DNA of 34,648 nucleotides from Patescibacteria group bacterium (GCA_015493225.1 WGDO01000082.1:1-34648), one strand, 5' to 3'; positions 1 through 9,555 are shown, numbered from the stretch's first letter. Made by a program: numbers and translations. The notes: generated by a model from the sequence alone, not told the origin.

Positions 1-261
1 TAACAAGTTATTGATCATATGGGTTTGTTTACAAGCGGTGAGCTAGTCTTTATTAGATGCTTAAAGCAATAAGGGGGGTTTGTACTCACCGCTCGTAGAT
101 TTCTTTATTATTATAGCACATGTCTTTATAGTAGGGGGCGGAAGGCTGGACAAATTCTTTCTAGTCCGCGTAGCTTTAGCGAAGCGGGATAAAAAGAACT
201 TGTTCAGGCTTCGGGGGTTTTTAAGCAACAGACAGAAAAAAACCCAAAAAAATCTCAGTGC

Positions 262-301
262 TTTTATTTGTCAACTGCACTGCCGAATAAAAGCACTGAG
301 A
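262..301 (+). terminator. Strong hairpin, likely transcription terminator or structured intergenic RNA
   Basis: CTCAGTGCTTTTAT ... ATAAAAGCACTGAG, 14-bp perfect arms, followed closely by a second hairpin ACCCCC...GGGGGT (about 308-328). Confidence 0.5.
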
Positions 302-372
302 AAATTTGACCCCCTTTACACAGGGGGTGATCTAAAAAACACCTCACGCAACAATTATTAACCTCTACAATT

Positions 373-630
373 ATGCTAAAAGAATTACTAGAAAAACCGG
401 AAAGCTACCGACGTAAAGTGGCTTTTATTGCTACAGGGATTATTGGTGTTGTTATTTTTGCCATCTGGTTAATTATCACTCAGTACAATGTTAAACAAGC
501 TATGACTCCAACTAAAACCGACCACAAAACCGCCGCTCAACAATTCAGAGAAAATTTACCATCTCTCAATCAAAATGAAACTATCACAACGGAATTAATG
601 AAACAAAAGAAAGATATAGAAATTAAATAA
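373..630 (+). CDS. Small hypothetical membrane-anchored protein
   Basis: 85-aa ORF with one hydrophobic helix (VAFIATGIIGVVIFAIWLII), directly upstream of gyrA on the same strand. Confidence 0.7.
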   Translation: MLKELLEKPESYRRKVAFIATGIIGVVIFAIWLIITQYNVKQAMTPTKTDHKTAAQQFRENLPSLNQNETITTELMKQKKDIEIK

Positions 631-641
631 TTTAAAAACCT

Positions 642-3095
642 ATGACAAAAAATCAAGAAAATGCTATCGGAAAAATTCAAAACAGACCAATAGTTCAAGA
701 AATGGAGGAATCATATTTATCATACGCCATGAGCGTTATCGTTTCTCGTGCTCTACCAGATGTTCGAGATGGTTTAAAACCAGTCCAACGAAGAATTTTA
801 TATTCCATGTGGAAAATGGGATTAAAACATAATGTCAAATTTAAAAAATCAGCCACAGTTGTCGGTGAGGTTATGGGTAAATATCATCCTCATGGAGATT
901 CTGCTATTTACGAAACAATGGTTCGAATGGCTCAAGATTTTTCCCTTAGAGACCCTTTGATTAATGGACAAGGTAACTTTGGCTCCATGGATGGTGATGG
1001 CGCTGCTGCCATGCGTTACACCGAAGCTAAGCTAGAAGCCATCGCCGAAGAAATGCTTTTTGATATTGAAAAAGAAACAGTTGATTGGAGAGATAATTAT
1101 GACGGTACCAGGAAAGAACCCTCCTTTGTCCCAGCTAAACTTCCCCAACTTCTATTAAACGGAACAATGGGTATCGCCGTTGGTATGGCCACTAATATTC
1201 CCCCTCATAATCTAGAAGAGTTAATAGATGGAATAGTTCATCTCATAGACAACAAAAATGCCACCATCGAAGAATTAGTTCAGTTTGTCAAAGGACCAGA
1301 CTTCCCTACTGCTGGAATTATTTACAACCAAAAAGATATTATGGAAGCCTACCTCACTGGTAAGGGTGGAATTGTTACTAGGGCTAAAGCAGACATTGTA
1401 GAAAATTCTCGAGGAATGTTTAGCATTATCATCAGTGAACTAACCTATCAAACCAACAAATCGACTCTCGTTGAAAAACTAGCCAATCTAGTAAAAGATG
1501 GAAAAATTCAAGGTATTAAAGACATTCGTGATGAATCAGACCGAGAGGGAGTTAGAATAGTTATCGACCTAAAAAAAGATGGCTTCCCAAAAAAAGTTTT
1601 AAATCTTTTGTATAAAAACACTGAACTACAAAAAACTTTTCATCTTAATATGCTAGCTTTGGTTAATGGCATTGAACCGCGAATTTTAAACTTAAAATCA
1701 ATCCTAGAAGAATACATCGCTCACCGTCAAAATATTGTTACTAGACGAATTCAATTTGAGTTAAACAAGGCCAAAGAAAGAGCCCATATCTTAGAAGGTT
1801 TGAAGATAGCCCTAGATCACATTGATGCCGTTATCAAAACAATTAAAAGTTCCAAAACCAAAGAATTGGCCCATAAAAACTTAATGAAAAAATTTAAGTT
1901 ATCGATTCTACAGGCTGATGCTATTTTGGAAATGAAATTACAAACATTGGCTGGATTGGAAAGAAAAAAAATAGAAGATGAATTAAAAGAAAAATTAAAA
2001 TTAATCAAAAAACTGGAAGCCATTCTTAAAAGTCCAAAGAAAATTCTTAAAATTATTAAAGATGAATTATCCGCTCTTAGGGATAAATTTGGCACTCCTC
2101 GCCGAACTAGAATTATCAAAGGAACTGTTAGTAGCTTCTCTCAGGAAGATTTAGTCGCCAATGAAGAAACAATTATTAGTCTTACCGAAGATGGGTACAT
2201 CAAGAGACTACCTACCACAACTTTCCGAACTCAAAAAAGAGGTGGTAAGGGAATAATCGGCAGTAACGTTAAGGAGGGTGATGCCGTTGATAAAGTCCTC
2301 GGAGCAATGACTCATGATGATTTATTCTTTTTTACTGATACTGGAAAAGTATTTTGTATCAAAGCCTATGAGTTACCTGTTTCCTCTAGGACAGCCAAGG
2401 GACAATCTATCGTTAATTTCTTGCAAATAGATTCCAACGAAAAAATTACAGCTATTTTGCCAATTTCCAAAGACAGTGATGCCAAATTTATGATAATGGA
2501 AACAGCTCAGGGTAAAATCAAGAAAACAAACATCAAAGATTTTGCCAAGGTAAGACGCAGTGGCCTAATTGCTATTAAACTAGCTAAAGGAGACACACTA
2601 AATTGGGTACATACCACTTCTGGAAAAGATAGTGTTATAATAACCACTAAAAATGGCCAAGCTATTCACTTCAACGAAACTCAAGTAAGGGCTATGGGAA
2701 GAGCCGCCGCCGGTGTTAAATCAATCAGACTTAAAAAGGATGACGAAGTAGTCGGTATGAATATCATAACCTCCAAACTTAAAAAACCACTTCTACTAGT
2801 TGTTACCGAAAACGGTTACAGTAAAAAAACACCGGTTAACAAATATAAAAAACAAACCCGTAGTGGTTCCGGACTAAAAACTCTAAAAGTTACTCCTAAA
2901 GTTGGACCATTGGTATCAAGTAGAATTGTTGAAGAAGATGATAAAGAAAGTACTTTAATTGCCAGTTCTAATAAGGGACAGATTATTAGAACTAATATAA
3001 ATTCAATTTCTGTATTGGGTCGAGCCACCCAAGGAGTAAGAATTATGAACCTTAAGGCTGGAGAAAAAATTGCCGCCATCGCCCTAATGTCATAA
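642..3095 (+). CDS. gyrA: DNA gyrase subunit A
   Basis: 817 aa; [58 protein letters not shown] and the C-terminal beta-pinwheel repeats are typical of GyrA. Confidence 0.97.
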   Translation: MTKNQENAIGKIQNRPIVQEMEESYLSYAMSVIVSRALPDVRDGLKPVQRRILYSMWKMGLKHNVKFKKSATVVGEVMGKYHPHGDSAIYETMVRMAQDFSLRDPLINGQGNFGSMDGDGAAAMRYTEAKLEAIAEEMLFDIEKETVDWRDNYDGTRKEPSFVPAKLPQLLLNGTMGIAVGMATNIPPHNLEELIDGIVHLIDNKNATIEELVQFVKGPDFPTAGIIYNQKDIMEAYLTGKGGIVTRAKADIVENSRGMFSIIISELTYQTNKSTLVEKLANLVKDGKIQGIKDIRDESDREGVRIVIDLKKDGFPKKVLNLLYKNTELQKTFHLNMLALVNGIEPRILNLKSILEEYIAHRQNIVTRRIQFELNKAKERAHILEGLKIALDHIDAVIKTIKSSKTKELAHKNLMKKFKLSILQADAILEMKLQTLAGLERKKIEDELKEKLKLIKKLEAILKSPKKILKIIKDELSALRDKFGTPRRTRIIKGTVSSFSQEDLVANEETIISLTEDGYIKRLPTTTFRTQKRGGKGIIGSNVKEGDAVDKVLGAMTHDDLFFFTDTGKVFCIKAYELPVSSRTAKGQSIVNFLQIDSNEKITAILPISKDSDAKFMIMETAQGKIKKTNIKDFAKVRRSGLIAIKLAKGDTLNWVHTTSGKDSVIITTKNGQAIHFNETQVRAMGRAAAGVKSIRLKKDDEVVGMNIITSKLKKPLLLVVTENGYSKKTPVNKYKKQTRSGSGLKTLKVTPKVGPLVSSRIVEEDDKESTLIASSNKGQIIRTNINSISVLGRATQGVRIMNLKAGEKIAAIALMS

Positions 3096-3144
3096 TATAA
3101 AACACCTCTCAATACCTACCCAAAAAATCTTAGGTTAAATAAAT

Positions 3145-3170
3145 AAAAACCCCGCTCCACGGGGTTTTTA
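3145..3170. terminator. Bidirectional intrinsic terminator
   Basis: aaaaaCCCCGctccaCGGGGttttta between convergent gyrA and the minus-strand ORF at 3216. Confidence 0.9.
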
Positions 3171-3215
3171 TTTACTGTTCCTAAATAATTATGCCTCAAT
3201 AGGTCATAGAAAATT

Positions 3216-3530
3216 CTATACTCCATATTTCTTGTTTAACTCCTCTTTATATTCACCCATTACCTGCACAATAACATCTTCCATATTTGGAATATATTCT
3301 TGAAGAATACTTATAACAGCATTTGCATCATCTTTAACATTCTGCAAGTCACTTATTAAGTTATCTTTTTTACTCCCATCAACTAATTCAATTGATTTTA
3401 AAATTATTCTATAATATAAATTATCCATTACTTCTTCGAATAATTTACCCTTTGCCTTTGCGGACATTCCATCCAAATCAACACCCACTAATAATTCATC
3501 TACTAAATTATCAAAAACATTTTCATTCAT
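3216..3530 (-). CDS. Small acidic hypothetical protein, possibly DUF5663-like
   Basis: 104-aa ORF; general pattern resembles small CPR proteins of the DUF5663 type; not searched. Confidence 0.65.
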   Translation of the reverse strand: MNENVFDNLVDELLVGVDLDGMSAKAKGKLFEEVMDNLYYRIILKSIELVDGSKKDNLISDLQNVKDDANAVISILQEYIPNMEDVIVQVMGEYKEELNKKYGV

Positions 3531-3603
3531 ACTTTTTATTTTTAAAATTATTTTTTAGAATTAATTATTTCAAAATATAGAAAATTATACCATAAAATTT
3601 AAA

Positions 3604-5196
3604 CTATGATGGCCTAGTGTACTGTTTATTGATTTTTTTTATTAGTCCTTTATTTCTCAATCCTAAATCATGAACACTAGATTTTGAACCATTACTTTTG
3701 GTTTTATGCGGGTTATAATGCTCAACATCATCTTTAAATAATATCCTTCTATTCATCGGTGGTATAATATCAATTAAAAGTTGAACTGTACTCTCAAAAT
3801 CAGAATTATTTCTCAACTTTTCTTCATCAACAGTTCCATCTTTTCGTAAACACCCCCTGTTATAAGCTGTCAATCTATAAAAATATTTCTTGAGAGATTC
3901 CCCTTTTATGGGATTAATCTTACGACGACAATCTAATAAAATAAATTTTATACCACTACTTTCTGCGACCTTTTTATTAAGACTTAAAATATCAAACACT
4001 TTTTCCGCTGGCATTTCTCCAATCATCTGTCTATCAACAATTTCCTTTTCATTATTATTATTTCTATTTTGTATTTTATTGAATATTTTTACAACATTTA
4101 TAACATCATTATATATACTCGGCAATCTATCACCTTTCATAAATCTTCTTTCGATATACTCAGCAAAAGTTTCATCAGATGCCGGTTTAAATATATTAAT
4201 ACTATCCTCAATCCACTTTTTTGTTTTTTTGCCAAACCGCTCCCTTTCAACTCTTCTATTTAATACTTGCCTTAACATCTCTAGGGCTTCATTTGCCGAC
4301 ATTCCTCCCACCTCATACCAATCAGCCTGATCAACCTTTCCATTACTATCAACCTCCATAGCCGAAACAAGTTGTTCTGTTAATGTACCCCTATCCACAG
4401 CCAATGATTCAGAAGCTTTTTCAGCATTAAGAAATTGTTTCTCTTTAATAACATCTTTATCAATATCCCCAATTTCCATGTCAACACCTTTTTTTTCTTC
4501 CAAGTCACTAAAAGTAGAAGCCCCTGTGATAAAATCATCTGAAATTAATTCTAAAGATAATTCCCCTTTCTCATCCTTCTTTTCTATTAATTTAAAATGC
4601 GGTGGATTGTGCTCATATGTATTTTTAAATCTATCCTCAACAAATTTCTTTGCTTCTTTTTTTGAACCATTAAACTTATCCAATAAATAATTCTCTGTCC
4701 GTATTTTAAAACCATCCTCTACTAAATCAACAGATTTTTTTTTAATTTCTCTAGCAACCTCCTGCCCATCTAATAATTCATTACTACTAAAATCAGTTCC
4801 TCTTGTTAATTTAGTAATTTTTTCCCTAATATCTTCTCCATTTAAATTGTCTCCTTTTTTCAATTTATATAATAAATAATCTAATTTTGTATATAAATCC
4901 ATTTCACTACAAACAACAATATCATCAACCAAAACTTTATCATCTTCCTGCTCTATTCTATTATCTACATCTACCAACTCTGGGACAGTCCCCGGTATGA
5001 GTTCTGTTTTTTTCTTAAATACACTCAAGGCTCCAGAAAACAAACCTTTAATTTTTCCTCCAATTTTCCCAGCTTGTTTTGACAAAGATTCAACTTTATC
5101 CAATCCATATCTTTTTAATTCTTTTAATGCACTCCCATCCTCTGGTTTATTCTTCGCATCCAAAGTATTGTTTATGTTGATAAAATCTAATGACAT
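3604..5196 (-). CDS. Hypothetical protein, charged, no recognised domain
   Basis: 530-aa uninterrupted ORF; no signal peptide; downstream and upstream gaps are AT-rich. Confidence 0.75.
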   Translation of the reverse strand: MSLDFININNTLDAKNKPEDGSALKELKRYGLDKVESLSKQAGKIGGKIKGLFSGALSVFKKKTELIPGTVPELVDVDNRIEQEDDKVLVDDIVVCSEMDLYTKLDYLLYKLKKGDNLNGEDIREKITKLTRGTDFSSNELLDGQEVAREIKKKSVDLVEDGFKIRTENYLLDKFNGSKKEAKKFVEDRFKNTYEHNPPHFKLIEKKDEKGELSLELISDDFITGASTFSDLEEKKGVDMEIGDIDKDVIKEKQFLNAEKASESLAVDRGTLTEQLVSAMEVDSNGKVDQADWYEVGGMSANEALEMLRQVLNRRVERERFGKKTKKWIEDSINIFKPASDETFAEYIERRFMKGDRLPSIYNDVINVVKIFNKIQNRNNNNEKEIVDRQMIGEMPAEKVFDILSLNKKVAESSGIKFILLDCRRKINPIKGESLKKYFYRLTAYNRGCLRKDGTVDEEKLRNNSDFESTVQLLIDIIPPMNRRILFKDDVEHYNPHKTKSNGSKSSVHDLGLRNKGLIKKINKQYTRPS

Positions 5197-5296
5197 GCTA
5201 TTTACAAATTATATTTATTTTTATTTAACTCTACTATAAATTATACAACATTTTCAGAATCAATACAATCCAAGACAATTAATTAATCCACAAATA

Positions 5297-5331
5297 AAAA
5301 AACTCCCCAAAATTAATCAGGAAGTTTTTTG
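5297..5331 (-). terminator. Likely intrinsic terminator of greA
   Basis: aaaaaactccccaaaattaatcaggaagtttttt just 3' of the minus-strand greA ORF; imperfect stem. Confidence 0.55.
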
Positions 5332-5352
5332 ATTTACTGCTCATTATAAAAA

Positions 5353-5817
5353 TTATTTGCCAATAGATAAAATCTTGTACTCCACAACCTTTCCATTCGG
5401 CAATTGAACATCAACTTGATCACCCTTCTTTTTATTCAACAATTGATTACCCAAAGGAGATTCATTGGAAATATAACCATTAGCTGGATCAGCTTCATTT
5501 GCTCCCACAATGTGAAAAGTACTTTTAACTTTCTTAGCCTCCACGTCAATAACACAGCCAATTTGAACCGTATCCGTAGAAACATTATCAGAAACTATTT
5601 CAGCTGTCCTAATAATATTTTCCAATTTCATAATCCTTGATTCATTTTCTCGCTGGCGTCTTTTTGCCTCACTATATTCAGCATTTTCACTCAAATCACC
5701 CTGCTCCTTGGCTTCTTTAATAGCCTGAGCAATTTCCTTTCTTTTATTCAATTTACAATCATTTAGCTCTTCCACTAATTTTTCATGTCCTTCCTTTGTT
5801 AAATATTTCTGTGCCAT
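5353..5817 (-). CDS. greA: Transcription elongation factor GreA
   Basis: 154 aa; YLTKEGHEKLVEELN, EAKEQGDLSENAEYSEAKRRQ, and SPLGNQLLNKKKGDQVDVQLPNGKVVEYKI are GreA signatures. Confidence 0.96.
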   Translation of the reverse strand: MAQKYLTKEGHEKLVEELNDCKLNKRKEIAQAIKEAKEQGDLSENAEYSEAKRRQRENESRIMKLENIIRTAEIVSDNVSTDTVQIGCVIDVEAKKVKSTFHIVGANEADPANGYISNESPLGNQLLNKKKGDQVDVQLPNGKVVEYKILSIGK

Positions 5818-5901
5818 CTAGTTTATATCTAATTATTATTTTTAAAAAATTTATCCACTAAAGAGTAGATAAATCAGTGTTAATCAAAAATTTCATTTCA
5901 T

Positions 5902-5921
5902 TCGTAGCGCCAAGGGGAATC
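5902..5921 (-). repeat. Duplicated 3' end of tRNA-Glu
   Basis: tcgtagcgccaaggggaatc, exact 20-bp copy of 6051-6070 (3' end and flank of tRNA-Glu). Confidence 0.85.
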
Positions 5922-6053
5922 CTCTTCGAGCCTGGCAAATTTGGTCTTCGACAATAAATTTCCCTTCGCTTCCCCACGAAAATGAAGCAACTTGTCCCTC
6001 GTAGCCTTGGCGAAGTGGGAGTTCATTCTCTTTGTCACTACTCGCTCTGCTCG

Positions 6054-6125
6054 TAGCGCCAAGGGGAATCGAACCCCTGTTACCAGGATGAAAACCTGGC
6101 GTCCTAACCACTAGACGATGGCGCC
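6054..6125 (-). tRNA. tRNA-Glu (anticodon TTC)
   Basis: Reverse complement GGCGCCATCGTCTAGTGGTTAGGACGCCAGGTTTTCATCCTGGTAACAGGGGTTCGATTCCCCTTGGCGCTA folds as a cloverleaf; anticodon loop TTTTCAT. Confidence 0.96.
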
Positions 6126-6127
6126 GT

Positions 6128-6370
6128 TTATTTAATTCTTTTAAGTACTTCTTCTTTTTTATAACTACTCTTCTTCAATACTAATTCTCTCTTACGAGCT
6201 AATGTTCTTGTTGTATACGCTTCATAATAAACCAACTCAAAAGGTATTAAATGTTTAATTGATTTAGTCTTTCCAAAATTATGTTCTTTTAGTCTATGCT
6301 TTAAATCGGCAGTACTCCCAATGTAATAATATTTCTTTTTTGTGCTTCTTAAAATATAGGTATAAAACAT
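6128..6370 (-). CDS. GIY-YIG nuclease family protein
   Basis: 80 aa; FYTYILRS...YYYIGSTADLKHRLKEHN...PFELVYYEAYTTRTLARKRELVLKK is typical of small GIY-YIG (UvrC N-terminal-like) proteins. Confidence 0.92.
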   Translation of the reverse strand: MFYTYILRSTKKKYYYIGSTADLKHRLKEHNFGKTKSIKHLIPFELVYYEAYTTRTLARKRELVLKKSSYKKEEVLKRIK

Positions 6371-6439
6371 TATTAATTCTTAATTTATATCGCTATCTCC
6401 GGATGCCACCCTAAACGGGTGGTCAGCCGTTTAGGCTGA

Positions 6440-6474
6440 AAAACCTGGCGTCCTAACCACTAGACGATGGCGCC
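6440..6474 (-). repeat. Partial tRNA-Glu (5' half) duplication
   Basis: aaaacctggcgtcctaaccactagacgatggcgcc is an exact 35-bp copy of 6091-6125; identity ends in the anticodon loop. Confidence 0.92.
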
Positions 6475-6581
6475 ATCAATATCACTTAATGCATTTCATT
6501 TTACTTGAAAAAAAATATTTGTCAATAGAAACCAATATATCTCTTTACACACAAGATACATACTATCATACTTATCAACAC

Positions 6582-6609
6582 TTGACAAGTATTTGCATAT
6601 TGTTATACT
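6582..6609 (+). promoter_or_regulatory. Predicted sigma70-type promoter of the glucosaminidase-like gene
   Basis: TTGACA-N16-TATACT, about 140 nt upstream of the 6751 ATG; the leader contains CTTGAATTTTCAAG followed by tATTTTTT. Confidence 0.6.
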
Positions 6610-6750
6610 AAGACTCGTGCTTGAATTTTCAAGTATTTTTTATTTCCAGGTTCGTGGATTAATCTCTAAACAAATCCGCTACTGGACAATTAAATTATTA
6701 AAACTACTAAAATCAAAATAATTTAATTGACTAAATATTAATTTTACCAT

Positions 6751-7482
6751 ATGAAACTTTCCCAATTAACTCAGCTAATTAGAGTTAATTTTAAAGACAT
6801 CAAACAACATAAATATTTGTTAGGGGCGACTTTATTAATATTAGGTGGCTTTTTTTATTCTCAAAATATTTCAGCTAAGTCCCTAGAAAACAAAAATACC
6901 ATCAGCAAAAAATTAATAATCGCCTTTCAAGAACAAAATAAAAACGATTCACAAAATCAAAATCAAAGTACAAGCAAACCAAAAATATCCCTAGATGAAA
7001 TAGAAAAACAAATTTCTCTTCCTCTGAAAGACAATTCTACCAATGAAGATGATCAGATAAATAATAATTTAAAAAATCAACTAAGTGATATTTTGGTTGG
7101 TACCCCCATGGAAAATATGATTGAACCAATCAGTAAGCAGGATCGGACCATCGCTGCCTTTTTGGTGGGCATTGCCCTCAAAGAAAGTCAATTCGGAAAA
7201 CACTCCCCAAAACTACATGGTCAAGATTGTTATAACTATTGGGGTTATCGAGGAAAACGAGCCCGAATGGGAACAGGCGGACATACTTGTTTTGATAGCC
7301 CAGAAGACGCCGTCAATACCGTTTCCAAAAGATTAAAAACTCTCGTATTCAAACAACATCGCACCACTCCCCAAAAAATGCTTATCTGGAAATGTGGTAA
7401 CTCCTGTGCCACCCACTCCCCAACCAGCGTCGCCAAATGGGTCGCCGATGTTTCCATTTATTTCAATAAACTTAACAGTTAA
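6751..7482 (+). CDS. Exported glucosaminidase/mannosyl-glycoprotein endo-beta-N-acetylglucosaminidase-like protein
   Basis: N-terminal hydrophobic segment; AAFLVGIALKESQFGKHSPKLHGQDCYNYWGYRG...GGHTCFDSPEDAV; paralogous to 13826-15157. Confidence 0.75.
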   Translation: MKLSQLTQLIRVNFKDIKQHKYLLGATLLILGGFFYSQNISAKSLENKNTISKKLIIAFQEQNKNDSQNQNQSTSKPKISLDEIEKQISLPLKDNSTNEDDQINNNLKNQLSDILVGTPMENMIEPISKQDRTIAAFLVGIALKESQFGKHSPKLHGQDCYNYWGYRGKRARMGTGGHTCFDSPEDAVNTVSKRLKTLVFKQHRTTPQKMLIWKCGNSCATHSPTSVAKWVADVSIYFNKLNS

Positions 7483-7640
7483 GCAACTTTTCATATCATT
7501 ACGATGTTAAGTTTTAAACAACAAATATTCTCCAAAGAAAATCAAAACAAAAAAATCCAGCCGTTACCTTATATGGTTAAAAGGAAACACCGGTTTTTGT
7601 TTGATTTTTGTTGGAAATATTTTGTTTTAGGTATTAAAAA

Positions 7641-7678
7641 AGACGCCATCAGGATTTTATCCTTTGATGGCATCTTTT
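7641..7678 (+). terminator. Intrinsic terminator
   Basis: gacGCCATCAggattttatccttTGATGGCatctttt; a second hairpin CCTTAATT-agtttc-AATTAAGG lies just downstream (about 7695-7716). Confidence 0.75.
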
Positions 7679-7745
7679 CTGATATTCATATATCTAGCCT
7701 TAATTAGTTTCAATTAAGGATATATATATATATCAGAGTTGAGGT

Positions 7746-8099
7746 TTATTCAAAATAAAAACCTTGAACCTTAACATTACCAGTATTTACACCGCCAGAG
7801 CATTCTCCTGGGGTGTAGTAAACGGCAAAATGAACATTTGGGTCTTTCGTCCATTGACTTAAAAACAGCTTTACGGCCGTATCGTAATTTGGATCATCGG
7901 CATTGATTTGCAAATGGTCCGGATATTGACATAGGGAATCAACAGCTTGGCCACCAACCTGAACAACAAATCCGACATTGTTACCAAAACTGTAAGTACG
8001 CACATTGGAAGCTTGAAGCCACTGGGATGTATTGGCAGCAAAAGCTGTGCCAGTCGTTAAAGCAAAAATCAAACAAATTGCAATGATCATTTTTTTCAT
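7746..8099 (-). CDS. Small secreted protein; possible AB5-toxin B-subunit-like (SubB/ArtB-like) fold
   Basis: 117 aa, clear signal peptide (MKKMIIAICLIFALTTGTAFAA), two mature Cys residues, strong SD (aaggagaaaaggttATG). Family suggestion is motif-level inference only. Confidence 0.8.
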   Translation of the reverse strand: MKKMIIAICLIFALTTGTAFAANTSQWLQASNVRTYSFGNNVGFVVQVGGQAVDSLCQYPDHLQINADDPNYDTAVKLFLSQWTKDPNVHFAVYYTPGECSGGVNTGNVKVQGFYFE

Positions 8100-8111
8100 A
8101 ACCTTTTCTCC

Positions 8112-9386
8112 TTAGTTAAGAATAATAGACATTATGGCTGTCTTAGTCGCTTCCGGAAGGTTATCCCAGGAAGTCTGATTATTGGATGAATTATCACCGA
8201 TGGGATTATCAACAATCTCCACTTTAACATATTCATCGTGGTCTCCTTCCGAAGAGGGATTTGCTCCTCCGGAATAAGTAACTACCGTAAAGAAATAATA
8301 GTCCTCACCGGCTTCCATGGTAGGAAGATGAACATCTTTTACGTAGATGGATTTTTCGTCAGCTGTTTCATCGGAAAGGTCTTTACATTTCCTTTTTAGA
8401 AACAAATCCTCATCCGTAAAGTGCTTATTGTGCGAAAACCACACTTCCGCACAAGCTTCGTCTGGCCATACTCCTCCTTTCTGTTTAAGTTTAATTCGGA
8501 AGTCTCTTTTGCTGGGGATTTCTCCTTCAGTCCAGGTCTTGGAACCACTCCAATGGCTTGATGATTTTTTGCCGATTTTCATGTACTTCAGACCAACATC
8601 ATGAGCATACCCCGCCCAGGGATTGGAAGTGCCTGAATCATCGGTGTAGCCGGGACCTCCCATACCGGAATGGTCGTTATACACTTCGGCACACATTGAA
8701 CGATCTCTGAAAATAATATGGTCAGATTTGGTTCTGTTTATCCAAACTCGACCAACATCTCCGGTAACCTCGTACCACTTACTAGCATTCCAGCAATTCC
8801 TTCTTCCATCCGGCTCATTGGGATCCAGTCCCGGTTCCCAACAGAGGTTTTTACCATTCGGCATCTCGGTTGAACATCGATAATCGTTATGAATAACATG
8901 AGCGTGCTGACCAAGATACCAAGTTTGACTTCCGTCGGGATTATTGCTGTAATCATTAGCCGGTCGCCAAAAACGAGTTACGGAAGAGATGGGGACTACA
9001 CGATACGGAATATGCAATTTATGGAATAATTGGGTAACACCACATGCATCTTTTTCCTTATCGCCAGTTTTCTTGCCATAATTCCATTCACTAATGGTGA
9101 TATAATCACCATCCACTTTTTCAATCACGGCAACATGTCCGTATGGATTAGTTTTTGTTGGCTCAAAAATTGCTACATCCCCAACACGTATTTGCTGAGC
9201 GGAAATATTTCCAGACCACGTACCCGCATTTCCACTATGCGGAAATCCAGTCCGATATTTAATATAATCCGTACAGTAACCATGCCCAAGATATTTTAAA
9301 CAACTACCTGCATTGCTCAGATTACAATTATACAACAAACCACCAACAACCAACCAGGACAAAATTATAATCTTACCCTTTTTCAT
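8112..9386 (-). CDS. Secreted CHAP-domain protein with Cys-rich C-terminal module
   Basis: 424 aa, signal peptide; HGYCTDYIKYRTG...VGDVAIFEPTKTNPYGHVAVIEKVDGDYITISEWNYG is CHAP-like; C-terminal half homologous to the 10466-11797 product; SD gaaggag. Confidence 0.85.
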   Translation of the reverse strand: MKKGKIIILSWLVVGGLLYNCNLSNAGSCLKYLGHGYCTDYIKYRTGFPHSGNAGTWSGNISAQQIRVGDVAIFEPTKTNPYGHVAVIEKVDGDYITISEWNYGKKTGDKEKDACGVTQLFHKLHIPYRVVPISSVTRFWRPANDYSNNPDGSQTWYLGQHAHVIHNDYRCSTEMPNGKNLCWEPGLDPNEPDGRRNCWNASKWYEVTGDVGRVWINRTKSDHIIFRDRSMCAEVYNDHSGMGGPGYTDDSGTSNPWAGYAHDVGLKYMKIGKKSSSHWSGSKTWTEGEIPSKRDFRIKLKQKGGVWPDEACAEVWFSHNKHFTDEDLFLKRKCKDLSDETADEKSIYVKDVHLPTMEAGEDYYFFTVVTYSGGANPSSEGDHDEYVKVEIVDNPIGDNSSNNQTSWDNLPEATKTAIMSIILN

Positions 9387-9516
9387 TTTGATCTCCTTCT
9401 GTTGAAGTTTATTTTAGAGAAAATAGCATTAAATCATCCTCACATTTTTCACCTCTCCTTGCGTTGTTTTTACTGTTTGTAAAAGAACTAAGTTTAAAAA
9501 TATTTCAAACTTATTG

Positions 9517-9538
9517 CGAAACTACCGAAATAGTTTCG
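9517..9538 (-). repeat. Hairpin 3' of the anchored-protein gene
   Basis: CGAAACTA-ccgaaa-TAGTTTCG; no clear U-tract on the minus strand. Confidence 0.6.
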
Positions 9539-9555
9539 TGTATAAATCAAAAATA

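Noticed and set aside
80-361. 93-aa + strand ORF upstream of gyrA
   Set aside because: Runs through several hairpins and a REP-like element; composition not protein-like.
1817-3112. Minus-strand ORFs 1817-2119 and 2816-3112
   Set aside because: Antisense to gyrA with no independent support.
3890-5239. + strand ORFs opposite 3604-5196
   Set aside because: Antisense shadow ORFs of a long coding region; low-complexity hydrophobic translations.
5893-6111. 72-aa minus-strand ORF MVRTPGFHPGNRGSIPLGAT...
   Set aside because: It is a translation through the tRNA-Glu gene; this type of ORF is a common annotation artefact.
6128-6474. Group I intron in tRNA-Glu
   Set aside because: The downstream tRNA is complete and the upstream fragment is a duplication; no P3-P7 core was recognised in the roughly 70 nt outside the ORF, so a split-gene intron is not supported.
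7504-7707. 67-aa + strand ORF
   Set aside because: Ends across a clear intrinsic terminator (7641-7678); no convincing start signal or family.
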